Below, in pieces: positions 1 to 8,499 of a DNA stretch of 64,000 nucleotides; position 1 is the first letter of the stretch, and each line of letters starts with the position of its first letter. Source of the DNA: Duganella dendranthematis (GTDB lineage Bacteria; Pseudomonadota; Gammaproteobacteria; Burkholderiales; Burkholderiaceae_D); NCBI RefSeq assembly GCF_012849375.1, contig NZ_CP051684.1, positions 3,410,001 through 3,474,000 of the forward strand, written 5' to 3'. Position numbers and translations under genes: made by a program. Under the pieces are notes generated by a model. The model was not told the origin of the DNA. It made no database searches and saw only the letters and a list, made by a program, of their open reading frames with translations.

Positions 1-146
1 GCTTCCGCGACGAGGCGGCGCTGTACGAGCAAACCTTCCAGCAGTACGGCCAGATCTACGTGATGAACGCCGACGGCAGCAACAAGCGCATCCTGACCGA
101 CAGCAAGTGGGAAGATTCGATGCCGCTGTATTTGCCCGCCAATTAA
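1..146 (+). CDS. C-terminal fragment of a TolB/WD40-like beta-propeller protein
   Basis: Only the last 47 codons are in the window; the reading frame starts at base 3 and ends with TAA at 144-146. The visible tail contains IYVMNADGSNKRILTD, the typical blade strand of PD40/TolB-like propellers (xxDxDGxNxxxLT), followed by a short end (YLPAN). Such proteins are usually periplasmic or secreted and include TolB and WD40-like peptidase-associated propellers. Full length and exact subfamily cannot be known from this fragment. It converges on the AraC gene, and the two stop codons overlap by 4 bases. Confidence 0.6.
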   Translation, partial: FRDEAALYEQTFQQYGQIYVMNADGSNKRILTDSKWEDSMPLYLPAN

Positions 147-1006
147 TTCTTGGCGCTGGTGCGGAACTGGCTGGGTGTCTGCCCGACTTCGCGGCGGAAG
201 AAGCGGGTGAAATAGGCGGCGTCGTCAAAGCCCAGCCGGAAGGCGATCTGCTCCACCGGCAGATCGCTGAAGATCAGGCTGCGCTTGGCTTCGGTGACGA
301 TCCGCGAATGAATGATTTTGGTCGGACTCTGTCCCAGCGCCGCAGCACAAGCGGCGCGCAACTGCGCCACCGATAGCGCCATCAGCGCGGCATAGTCATG
401 CAGCCGCAGGTTCTTCCCATGATGTTGATTCACCAGCTCGCGGAAGCGTTCGGCCTGGCGCACATTGGCCGGGTTGGCGCTGCAGGGTTCGAACTGGCCG
501 TTGGGCATGGCGCGGATCAGCGTCAACAGTAGCAAGGTCAGCAGCGCTTCCAGCGCGGCCGCGCGGCCGATGGCGCTGGCCAGCATTTCCTGCTCCAGCC
601 GGCGTATCAATTGATAGGACTCGCGCTCCACCTCCGGCGCATAGGACAGCGACACCAGGCGCGGGCCGGACCACAGTTGGGTCAACTCCGGCAGGCGGGC
701 GTTGATCTGCGCCAGGTAGCTGACTTCGATGGTGACCACCCAGCGGTCCAGGTCGACCTCGTAGTCGAGGCCGTGCACGCAGTCGGTCGGCAGCAGCAGC
801 GCGCAGGGGCCGGCGAACGGCAGGCGCTGGCCTTCGAGCGTGATGACGCCGCGTCCCTCGCGCACAAAGATCAGCTGGCCGTATTCCGGATGCGTATGGG
901 GTTCGATCTGCCAGCGGCCGCTATTGGCGACGTGGCCGACGTGCACGAACCAGTTTTCATCCTGGTGGTGTTCGACGTACAGCCGCAGTCGCGGGACCGG
1001 TGTCAT
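143..1006 (-). CDS. AraC-family regulator with N-terminal cupin sensor (operon-terminal copy)
   Basis: This 287-residue protein has a cupin-like sensor (about residues 15-150, with the HTHPEYGQ metal/ligand-type motif) and a C-terminal AraC/XylS double helix-turn-helix (about 190-285, ending FRREVGQTPSQFR). I start it at the ATG at 1006-1004, which overlaps the stop of the RND gene (ATGA). The longer open frame upstream is a shadow of that gene. It is the last gene of the long catabolic operon. It is closely similar over its length to the AraC gene at 16341-17264, sharing blocks such as CALLLP and VHGLDYEVD, so the two are paralogues bracketing the same cluster. Expected role: activator responding to an aromatic acid (inferred from family and context). 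Confidence 0.9.
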   Translation of the reverse strand: MTPVPRLRLYVEHHQDENWFVHVGHVANSGRWQIEPHTHPEYGQLIFVREGRGVITLEGQRLPFAGPCALLLPTDCVHGLDYEVDLDRWVVTIEVSYLAQINARLPELTQLWSGPRLVSLSYAPEVERESYQLIRRLEQEMLASAIGRAAALEALLTLLLLTLIRAMPNGQFEPCSANPANVRQAERFRELVNQHHGKNLRLHDYAALMALSVAQLRAACAAALGQSPTKIIHSRIVTEAKRSLIFSDLPVEQIAFRLGFDDAAYFTRFFRREVGQTPSQFRTSAKN

Positions 1007-3414
1007 ATCGATGACGCGGCGCGTTTCAATGGCGGCGCCGGCGCGGCCTGTTCTGCCTGCACTTGCTGCGCCGGCGGCTTGAGCAGAAAGCGCGCCAGCG
1101 CCGGCAGCAGCACCAGCGCACCGATCATATTGACGATGAACATGAAGGCCAGCAGCACGCCCATATCCGCCTGGAACTTGATCGGCGACAGCGCCCAGGT
1201 CGCCACGCCGAGCGCCAGCGTCACGCCGGTCAGCATCACCACGCGGCCGGTGAACAGCAGCGCGCAGTGATAGGCCGGCGCCAGCGGCAGGCCGAGCCGC
1301 ATCTGCTGCAGCATGATGCTCAGCACGTACAGCGCGTAATCGATGCCGATGCCGACGCCGAGCGCCACCACCGGCAACGTCGCCACCTTGAGGCCGATGT
1401 TGAGCCACACCATCAGCGCTTCCGCCAGTATCGAGGTCAGCATCAGCGGCAGGATGGCGCAGGCCACCGCGCGCCAGTCGCGGAAGGTCACGTAGGCCAG
1501 CACCAGCACGGCGGCGTACACCAGCAACAGCATTTCGTGATTGGACTTCTCCACCACGGCGTTGGTGGCCGCTTCAAAGCCGGCGTTGCCAGCGGCCAGC
1601 AGGAATTGCGCATCGGGACCATCGTTCTCCTTGGCGAAGGCTTCCACCGCGGCGCTGACGCGGCGCAGCGTGGCGGCCTTGTGGTCGGTCAGGTAGACCT
1701 GCAACTGCAACAGCGAAAAGTCCGCGTTGACCAGGCTGCGCGGCGCACGAGAGCTGGCGGTGTTGAGCGCGGCCTGATTCGGTTGCAGCTCGTACCAGCG
1801 CGGGTTGCCTTCGTTCATGCCGACCGCCGTCTGGCGCGCCAGCGAGGCCACCGACTGCGTGGTTTCCACGCCGTCCATCTGCCGCAGCCGCCACTCCAGA
1901 TCGTCGACCCGCTCCAGCACCGACAGCTTCATCGCCCCTTGCACCGGCGTGCGCACCATGATCACCAGCACGTCGCTGCTGGTGCTGTAGTGCTGGGTGA
2001 GGTAGCTGTTGTCGAGGTTGTAGCGTGATTGCGGCCGCAGCTCCGGCGCGCCGGCGTCGAGGTCGCCCACTTGCAGCAGGCGGCTGGCGTACAGGCCGTA
2101 GCCGCCTAGGGCGACGGCGACGCCGATGGTGGCGACGGCCCAGCGTGGTTCGGTAAATTTGCATAGGAAAGTCCACAGCGTGCGGCCATCGCCGATCTGC
2201 TGGTCGGCGCGGGCGGCGCGGCGGGCCGCCCTGGCGCTGACGCCGGTGTAGCTGAGCAGCACCGGCAGCAGGATCAGGTTGGTGATAACAAGGATGGCCA
2301 CGCCCAGGCTGGCGGTGACGGCCAGGCGGCGGATGGCCTGGATATCGAGCATCATCAGCACGGCGAAGCCGACCGCGTCGCAGGCCAGCGCGGTGAAACC
2401 GGCCATGAACAGGCGGCGGAAAGTGAAGCGGGCCGCCACCAGCCGGTCCATGCCGCGGCCGATGTCCTGCATGATACCGTTCATCTTTTGCGCGCCGTGG
2501 CTCATGCCGATGGCGAACACCAGGAACGGCACCAGTACCGCGTACGGGTCGAGCGTGTAGCCCAGCAGCGGCAGCAGGCCGAGTTGCCAGACCACCGCCA
2601 CCAGCGAGCAGGTCACCACCAGCAGGGTGCTGCGGATGCAGCGGGTGTACCAGTAGACGATGGCGGTGACGATGGCGGCGGCCAGGCCGAAGAAGGCCAG
2701 CACCTGGGTCAGGCCGTCGAGCAGGTCGCCGGCGACTTTGGCGAAGCCGGTAATGTGCAGTTCGATGCTGTCGGAATGGTATCTGGCGCGCAGCTGTTCC
2801 AGCGCTTGCGACAGCGCGGCGTAGTCGAGCTCCTTGCCGTTCTCGTCGCGTTCGGCCAGCGGCACCAGCAGCGCGCTGGACTGGAAGTCGCGCGCCACCA
2901 GCTGGCCGACCTCGCCGGAGCGTTCGATATTGAGGCGCACGCGGGCCAGCGCGGCGGCGGAGCCGTCGTAATCGTCGGGGATGACGGTGCCGCCTTCAAA
3001 GCCGTGCTCGGTGACGGCGGTCCAGCGCGTCGATGGCGTCCACAGCGATTTCAGTTGGCCGCGCACCACGCCGGGCAGCAGGAAAACGTCGTCGTTGAGG
3101 TGGCGCAGGGTATCGAGGTAATGCGGGTCGAGGATGCTGCCGTTGCCTTTGTGCTCGACCACGATGCGCAGGCTGTTGGCTTGCGAGACCAGCTTCTTGC
3201 GCTCGGCCAGGTAGTTTTGCAGGTAGGGGTGGTTCATCGGCAGCATGCCGTCGAAGCTGGCGTTGGGGACGATGTGGCTGGCCTGCCAGCCGAGCAGCAC
3301 GGTGACCAGCAGGCAGAACGCCAGCAAGGCTTTGCGGTAGCCGAAGACGAGGCGTTCCAGGCGGTTGCCGGAGTGGGGATCGAAGGGAGCGTGGTCGTGA
3401 GGCTTGGTATTCAT
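1003..3414 (-). CDS. RND-superfamily (MMPL/HpnN-like) inner-membrane transporter
   Basis: An 803-residue RND-type permease. It has one N-terminal membrane segment (about 28-48), a large periplasmic loop, a block of hydrophobic segments (about 230-390) carrying the SHGAQKMNG motif, a second periplasmic loop, and a C-terminal membrane block (about 625-770) with GVGIGIDYALYVLS. This duplicated layout and size fit the 'predicted exporter, RND superfamily' group of hydrophobic-molecule transporters, not the tripartite AcrB type, which is over 1000 residues. It overlaps the YCF48-like gene by 4 bases and the AraC gene by 4 bases, so it is translationally coupled to both. With DUF1302 and DUF1329 genes upstream it probably moves a hydrophobic compound across the envelope. 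Direction and substrate are unknown. Confidence 0.88.
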   Translation of the reverse strand: MNTKPHDHAPFDPHSGNRLERLVFGYRKALLAFCLLVTVLLGWQASHIVPNASFDGMLPMNHPYLQNYLAERKKLVSQANSLRIVVEHKGNGSILDPHYLDTLRHLNDDVFLLPGVVRGQLKSLWTPSTRWTAVTEHGFEGGTVIPDDYDGSAAALARVRLNIERSGEVGQLVARDFQSSALLVPLAERDENGKELDYAALSQALEQLRARYHSDSIELHITGFAKVAGDLLDGLTQVLAFFGLAAAIVTAIVYWYTRCIRSTLLVVTCSLVAVVWQLGLLPLLGYTLDPYAVLVPFLVFAIGMSHGAQKMNGIMQDIGRGMDRLVAARFTFRRLFMAGFTALACDAVGFAVLMMLDIQAIRRLAVTASLGVAILVITNLILLPVLLSYTGVSARAARRAARADQQIGDGRTLWTFLCKFTEPRWAVATIGVAVALGGYGLYASRLLQVGDLDAGAPELRPQSRYNLDNSYLTQHYSTSSDVLVIMVRTPVQGAMKLSVLERVDDLEWRLRQMDGVETTQSVASLARQTAVGMNEGNPRWYELQPNQAALNTASSRAPRSLVNADFSLLQLQVYLTDHKAATLRRVSAAVEAFAKENDGPDAQFLLAAGNAGFEAATNAVVEKSNHEMLLLVYAAVLVLAYVTFRDWRAVACAILPLMLTSILAEALMVWLNIGLKVATLPVVALGVGIGIDYALYVLSIMLQQMRLGLPLAPAYHCALLFTGRVVMLTGVTLALGVATWALSPIKFQADMGVLLAFMFIVNMIGALVLLPALARFLLKPPAQQVQAEQAAPAPPLKRAASSI

Positions 3415-4637
3415 GGCTGTGCAGCTTTAGAAGAGGTGGCCGGGACGGCGGCGGTCAGGCTGGCGGCGGGCAGGCGCAGCAGGCCGCGGGTGCCGGTGAC
3501 GATCAGCGTGCCGTCCGGAGCGACAGCGGCACCGGTGAACGGGAAGCGCGTCTTCAGCCCCAGGTTGATGAAGCTCTGGCCCTGATCCTTGCTGGCGACG
3601 ATCTGGCCGGCGGAGCCGAGCAGCAGCACGGTGTCGTCGGCTAGCTGCAGGCCGGTGATCAGCGCGGCGTCAACCGGTGTCTGCACTTCGGTCCACGGTA
3701 CGCCGGGCTGGGCGCTGCGGTAGACTTTCCCGCGCAGGCCAAACAGCATCAGCGTGCCTTGCCTGGTCGCCAGGCCGCCGAACAGGCTGCCGCTGGCGGG
3801 CGAGGTTTGGGCGGCGAATGCGGCGTCCGGCGTATCAGCGCGCAGCAATACGCCTTGTTCGCCAAACAGGTATTGCTCCTGCTGGCGTTCGGCGATGCCG
3901 TAGTAGGTGGCGCCGTTGGGATTCGGCAGGTTCTTCATTTGCGCCTGCCAGGTTTTGCCGCCGTCACTGGTGGTGTAGGCCAGGCCATAGGCGCCGACGA
4001 CCAGCAGCGAGCCGTCGGCGTGCAGGCGCAGGTCGAGGAAGGGCTTGTCGGCGCCTTCGTCGACCAGACGCCGGGCGTCTGCCAGTAGCAGGTTCAATGG
4101 ATGGTCGGCGTTGTTGGGATCGGGCTTGACGGCGTCCCAGGCTTGCTGGGCGGCTTGTTCGGCCAGCGCGGCGGCTTGCTGGCCGTCGAACACGCGCTGC
4201 CAGCTGGCGCCGCCGTCGGTGCTGTGCAGGACGATGCCCATGTTGCCGACCGCCCAGCCGTCACGCTGGCTGGCGAAGCGCAGGGCGGTCAGTGAGACGC
4301 TGACCGGCACTTGCGCCTGTGTCCAGTGTTGGCCGGAGTCGTCGGAGTAGATGATGAGGCCGCGCTCACCGGCTGCCACCAGGCGGTTGCCGCTGCGCGC
4401 GATCGCCAGCAGGTTGGCCAGCTCCGGTCGCGCCACCTTCAGCGCCGGCCGCCCCAGCGCCGCCGGTAATTTCGCCACCGAGTCGGCCGCGCCGGCGCTG
4501 GCGGGCAAGATGCTAGCCGCAGCGGCGACAGGCAACGCCGCTTCGGCGCCGACCAGCAGGGCGTCGGCGGCGAGGGCGGCCAGGGCCGCCAGCACGATTG
4601 CGGCGTGGCGCCGCAGCATGATGCGAAGCGGCTTCAT
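3411..4637 (-). CDS. YCF48/Hcf136-like beta-propeller protein, exported
   Basis: A 408-residue protein with a hydrophobic N-terminus (MLRRHAAIVLAALAALAAD) that looks like a signal peptide, followed by repeated blades such as IIYSDDSGQHWTQ, LHSTDGGASWQ and YTTSDGGKTWQ. These are the BNR/YCF48 repeat (SxDGGxxW). The start is the ATG at 4637, one base after the DUF1329 stop. The longer frame reaches into DUF1329 and is not used. Proteins of this type are regularly encoded beside DUF1302, DUF1329 and an RND permease. The role is probably periplasmic assembly or binding, inferred from the association only. Confidence 0.85.
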   Translation of the reverse strand: MKPLRIMLRRHAAIVLAALAALAADALLVGAEAALPVAAAASILPASAGAADSVAKLPAALGRPALKVARPELANLLAIARSGNRLVAAGERGLIIYSDDSGQHWTQAQVPVSVSLTALRFASQRDGWAVGNMGIVLHSTDGGASWQRVFDGQQAAALAEQAAQQAWDAVKPDPNNADHPLNLLLADARRLVDEGADKPFLDLRLHADGSLLVVGAYGLAYTTSDGGKTWQAQMKNLPNPNGATYYGIAERQQEQYLFGEQGVLLRADTPDAAFAAQTSPASGSLFGGLATRQGTLMLFGLRGKVYRSAQPGVPWTEVQTPVDAALITGLQLADDTVLLLGSAGQIVASKDQGQSFINLGLKTRFPFTGAAVAPDGTLIVTGTRGLLRLPAASLTAAVPATSSKAAQP

Positions 4638-4638
4638 A

Positions 4639-5979
4639 TCAGCGTACGCCGCCGCTGGCCAGCGCGCTGGAGGTGAACTTGGCCAACTGCTTGGCGTCGT
4701 AATCCTGATATGACACGCCGCCCGTCTCGTTGATGGCCGCCGCATACACCCAGCCGCCGGTCAGCAGGTCGAACCACGTATAGCTCAAGGTGCTGGCCGA
4801 CGGCTCGTCGCCCGCCACCAGCGTGAACGCCTGGCCAGTCTTCCACAGCTTGCCCTGTGCGTCCCAGGTATCGGCCAGCACCGCCTGCCAGGTATCCTCA
4901 TCCAGATACAACCGGCGCTTGGCGGCGACGTTGCGCTTGCCATTGGCCAGTGACGCCTCCAGCACCCACACGCGATGCAACTCCCAGCGCACCGCGTCCG
5001 GATTCAACGTGCCCTTGCCGATTACCGCATTGACCGGCTTGCGGAACAAGCCGTTGTTGTTATACGGGATGTAGATCTCCTTCTTGCCGATCAACTTGAC
5101 TTCATAGCGGTCCTGCGCACCGATGAACAGATTGACGTCATCAAAATTGGCCAGCCCGGCCGCCGACGCATCCGGCGTGTCGTACACCAGCGAAGGCGAC
5201 TTGCGCACGCGGCGCTGTCCCGGCACATACTGCCAGCCGTCTTTTGGCTTGCTGTAGTTGTCAACATAATCGATGGTCATCAGCGCCTGGCCGGCGTTGG
5301 CCGGCGGCTCGGTCACGTCCAGCCGTGCCCGCGCCCACTCGCCGCTGAAGCCATCCGGCTTGCCCTTCGGATCGTAGTAGGGATAGGCCAGGCTGGTGCG
5401 CTGACGGTTGGTCAGCACGCGGTCGCCGTTGGCCGTCATCACGTATTTATCGGCGGTGAACACGGTCAGCTGGCCGCGATAGCTCAGCATGTGATTCCAC
5501 AGCGCCTCATGCCCATTCTTCGGCACCGGGAAGGGGATGCCGCCATACGCGCCTTCCACCGTCAGGCCGCCGTTGGTCAGCTTGGCGCGCGTGGCGTTGG
5601 CCGCCACCGCATCGTAGATCGCCTGCGAAAACACGGCGCTGCGATGCGACGGATAGACGTCGATGCGCATGCCCGGCCACTTGGCCAGCAGCGCCTTGGT
5701 GCCGTCGCTCAGCTTGTCGGCGTACTGCGCCACGTTGGCGCTGGTGATTTGCAGCAGCGGCTTCTCGCTGGCATACGGGTCCGGGCGCTTGTTGTCGGCG
5801 CCAGGCTTGGTGTCGACCGGCTTGCCGTCCCAGGCCGGAATGCTGCCGTCCTTGTTGGCGGCGCGCTCGGCGCCGAGCGGCGTCAGCGCGCCGGATTTCA
5901 GGTTGGGCGCTTGCGCGAACGCGCCGGCGACGATGGTGGCGAGGCCGGCGGCCATCAGCTTGCGAATATTTTTGTTCAT
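4639..5979 (-). CDS. DUF1329-family periplasmic protein
   Basis: A 446-residue protein with a Sec-type signal peptide (MNKNIRKLMAAGLATIVAGAFA, cleavage near AFA-QAP). The body matches the DUF1329 family, which I know as distantly related to LolB/outer-membrane-lipoprotein-type carriers with a half-barrel fold. No lipobox cysteine is present, so it should be soluble in the periplasm. It follows the DUF1302 gene with an 18-base gap and precedes the YCF48-like gene by 1 base. In this family's usual context it partners a DUF1302 outer-membrane protein and an RND permease. A role carrying a hydrophobic molecule between membranes is inference. Confidence 0.9.
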   Translation of the reverse strand: MNKNIRKLMAAGLATIVAGAFAQAPNLKSGALTPLGAERAANKDGSIPAWDGKPVDTKPGADNKRPDPYASEKPLLQITSANVAQYADKLSDGTKALLAKWPGMRIDVYPSHRSAVFSQAIYDAVAANATRAKLTNGGLTVEGAYGGIPFPVPKNGHEALWNHMLSYRGQLTVFTADKYVMTANGDRVLTNRQRTSLAYPYYDPKGKPDGFSGEWARARLDVTEPPANAGQALMTIDYVDNYSKPKDGWQYVPGQRRVRKSPSLVYDTPDASAAGLANFDDVNLFIGAQDRYEVKLIGKKEIYIPYNNNGLFRKPVNAVIGKGTLNPDAVRWELHRVWVLEASLANGKRNVAAKRRLYLDEDTWQAVLADTWDAQGKLWKTGQAFTLVAGDEPSASTLSYTWFDLLTGGWVYAAAINETGGVSYQDYDAKQLAKFTSSALASGGVR

Positions 5980-5997
5980 CTCGATGTCTCCACTTGA

Positions 5998-7563
5998 TCA
6001 GAAGCTGGTTTGCACGCTGAAGCGCACATAGTCGCGGTCCAGCAAGGGCTGGCTGGTGGCCTTGCCGCGATAATTGATAAAAGTCAGGTTGGCGATGTAC
6101 TTGGTCAGGTAGGTGCCGGTAATGCCGACGGCGATTTCGCCGCCGTGGTCCGGGCTGCCCGAGAACGGGAACGCGGTGTCGATCACCGACCGGCCTTTGA
6201 AGGCCCAGCCGACATTCAGCGGCACGCTGACGTCGAGGCCGGACAGTACCTGGTACCAGGTCGGCGTGACCACGATGCGGCCGCCCCAGGCGGTCTTGTT
6301 CAGCGCGGTATCGACCTTCTCCGGATTGTCCTGCACGCTGTTGATGTGATTGGCCGATAGTTCGCCCACCACGCTCAGGCCGTCCCAGCCAGCAGCGGCG
6401 CCGCTGACGATGGTGGTGGATAGATTGAGGTGCGCGGTGCGGCCGGTCGGATACGGTGTGTGGTCGTTCAGCCAGGCAGCCGTCTGGCCGACCGGCAGCA
6501 CCACCGTGCCCTGCTTGGCGTTGAGCGCCTGACCGTCGCGTATTGACGCTTCCAGGCCGATGTTGGCGATGCCCACCAGGCGCGAGATGCTGGCGCCGAA
6601 CGACTTGACGCCGTTCGGCACGGCCAGGTAGTAGGTGCGGGTGGCCGCCTGCGTCACCACTTGCGTCGAGGTGTCGTTGTAGCGGATGGCGTAAAAGCCC
6701 AGGTCGGCGTCCAGCAATTCGCTGCGGGTGTTGAGCGCGAAGCCGACGTTGTTCGGCAAGTCGCCCTTGGCCAGGCCGGCGTTGCGCAGCTTGAGCGGAC
6801 CGGCCCAGATCGACTCTGCGCCGTCGCCCAGCATGTCGGTCGAGCTCAGGTAGCTGCCGGCCGGATGCAAACGGGTAGGGCGGTACTTGAACTGCACATA
6901 GCCTTCGATGCTGGTGTCGTTGGTCAGTTGCAGCGTGCTGGACAGCTGGGGCACCGGGATGGTGGTTTCCTTGGCCTGCGTGCCGGGAATCGACAGCTTG
7001 TACAGGTCGATCGGCGCCATGCCTTTGGCGATGCCATTCATGCCGAAGAACAGCGTGGTGCCCCAGATCAGCGAGTGCTGGCCGAGGCGGTACGACAGCG
7101 TGGTGTCGCCGATCTGGCTTTTACCGAATACAAACCAGTCCAGCATCTCGGCGTTGCGGCCGGCGATGCGCGCGGTCTCCGGCGCAAAGCGGTTGGCGCC
7201 GACGCTGACGTTGTTGGTGGTGGCGGTCGAGCTGTTGGAGGTGTTCTGGTTGTACACCGAGTCATACCAGGCCGCCGCGCTCAGGCGGATGCCGAAGCCA
7301 TCCTTCTGCGCGTCAAACTCCGACAGGATGTCGTAGCGGCTGGAAATCAGCCCGGTGCTGAAGTTGCGGTCGCCGTCGTCGTTGTTGACCTTGGCGGCGC
7401 CGGTGGTCAGCAGCGGGTTGGCGGATTCCACCCGCGCGCCGGCGCTGTATTTCAGCGTGTTGTCCCAGCGGATTTGCCACTCGCCACCGGGATTGAGGTC
7501 GGTGGCGTGGGCGCCGCCGCTCATCGTCGTGGCGATGGCGGCTGCAATTGCTAACTTCTTCAT
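5998..7563 (-). CDS. DUF1302-family outer-membrane protein
   Basis: A 521-residue protein starting at the ATG at 7563 with a clear signal peptide (MKKLAIAAAIATTMSGGAHA). The mature part has alternating amphipathic strands and ends in aromatic/hydrophobic residues (VRFSVQTSF), as outer-membrane barrels do. Length and content fit the DUF1302 family. The longer open frame upstream overlaps the previous gene in another frame and is rejected. The gene is 41 bases after the second decarboxylase-like gene, the largest internal gap in the operon. It is probably the outer-membrane part of the DUF1302-DUF1329-YCF48-RND set. Confidence 0.9.
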   Translation of the reverse strand: MKKLAIAAAIATTMSGGAHATDLNPGGEWQIRWDNTLKYSAGARVESANPLLTTGAAKVNNDDGDRNFSTGLISSRYDILSEFDAQKDGFGIRLSAAAWYDSVYNQNTSNSSTATTNNVSVGANRFAPETARIAGRNAEMLDWFVFGKSQIGDTTLSYRLGQHSLIWGTTLFFGMNGIAKGMAPIDLYKLSIPGTQAKETTIPVPQLSSTLQLTNDTSIEGYVQFKYRPTRLHPAGSYLSSTDMLGDGAESIWAGPLKLRNAGLAKGDLPNNVGFALNTRSELLDADLGFYAIRYNDTSTQVVTQAATRTYYLAVPNGVKSFGASISRLVGIANIGLEASIRDGQALNAKQGTVVLPVGQTAAWLNDHTPYPTGRTAHLNLSTTIVSGAAAGWDGLSVVGELSANHINSVQDNPEKVDTALNKTAWGGRIVVTPTWYQVLSGLDVSVPLNVGWAFKGRSVIDTAFPFSGSPDHGGEIAVGITGTYLTKYIANLTFINYRGKATSQPLLDRDYVRFSVQTSF

Positions 7564-7604
7564 GTTGTCTCCGTTGTTGTAGTTTTTAAACGGGTACTGC
7601 TGTT

Positions 7605-8483
7605 TTATCCGAGGCTGCCGGTGATGTCGTCGAACAGTTCGTCGACCGACAGGCGCCGCGGGATAATCTTTTGATCGAGGGCCCAGTCGATCGCCAGCTG
7701 GATGCCCTTGCGGTTGGCCTCCAGCCCGATCGGCGGGAAGATAGCCGGCACGCCGCCCTCGGCCTGCTGGCGGCCGGCGATCAACATGCGGTAGATTTCG
7801 CGCACCACGTCGGGATTCTTCTTCGAGACGTCGGCGTGCACCACGAAGAAGTGGTTGACCGGCACCACGCCCTCGCGCTCGAACCATTTCAAGGCGGCGT
7901 TGTGGGCGTCCGGCACCAGCGTGCGCACGCGTTCGTCTTTCGGCATGTCTTCGCCGAGCAGGGCGGCGGCCAGTTCGCCGCGCATCATCAGGTCCGGGAT
8001 CGACGAGCCGGCCGGCAGGCGCTGGCAGTTGGATGGATCGGTGTACTCGGCCAGGTGGCCGTCGCCCAGCGTGCGCCACAGGACTTTGTCGAGGTCGACG
8101 CCGTATTCGTGGCGCAGGATGCCGCGTATCCACAACGCCGTGGTCTGCGTGTAGGTGCGCACGCCCACTTCGCGGCCTTCGATGTCCTTCGGATCGAGGT
8201 GGCCGAAGTCGATATTGAAGCCGGCGCAGTGGTGCTGAAAGCGGCCCGAAATCGGCGCCGGCAGCAGCACGTACGGCTTGCCGTAGGCTTTGGCTTGCAG
8301 AAAGGTGACGATGGCCAGTTCGCCGGCGTCGAATTTGTTTTCGCGCACCATGGCCTTGAAGCCATTGTGCGCCGGCGTCGGGCCGCAGAAATCCAGTTGC
8401 ACGATGTCGGAGTGGACGCGGCCATCGAGCAGCGCCTTGGTGACTTTGTATTCGGACAGGTTGGTGCGCAGTACGGTAGTCAT
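7605..8483 (-). CDS. 4,5-dihydroxyphthalate decarboxylase-like protein (second copy, cytoplasmic PBP fold)
   Basis: A 292-residue protein with no signal peptide. Features shared with the 323-residue protein at 15230-16201 are a DIEGREVGVRTY / DLEGKQVGVRAY block, an FDAGELA / FDVCELA block, and a C-terminal PRRLSVDELF / PRRMALHELF block. Both resemble Pht5-type 4,5-dihydroxyphthalate decarboxylases, which have a periplasmic-binding-protein-like fold but act in the cytoplasm. This copy is shorter at the N-terminus, beginning inside the first beta-alpha unit. It could be a decarboxylase for a pathway acid, or a divergent paralogue with another role. Membership in the superfamily is firm; the reaction is not. 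Confidence 0.75.
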   Translation of the reverse strand: MTTVLRTNLSEYKVTKALLDGRVHSDIVQLDFCGPTPAHNGFKAMVRENKFDAGELAIVTFLQAKAYGKPYVLLPAPISGRFQHHCAGFNIDFGHLDPKDIEGREVGVRTYTQTTALWIRGILRHEYGVDLDKVLWRTLGDGHLAEYTDPSNCQRLPAGSSIPDLMMRGELAAALLGEDMPKDERVRTLVPDAHNAALKWFEREGVVPVNHFFVVHADVSKKNPDVVREIYRMLIAGRQQAEGGVPAIFPPIGLEANRKGIQLAIDWALDQKIIPRRLSVDELFDDITGSLG

Positions 8484-8499
8484 AACGGTTCCTTGTGGA

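Noticed and set aside
1007..1408. N-terminal extension of the AraC regulator
   Set aside because: It lies inside the RND gene in another frame; the ATG at 1006 begins the conserved protein and gives the ATGA overlap.
7564..8133. N-terminal extension of the DUF1302 protein
   Set aside because: The extension is Arg/Pro-rich shadow sequence; a clear signal peptide begins at 7563.
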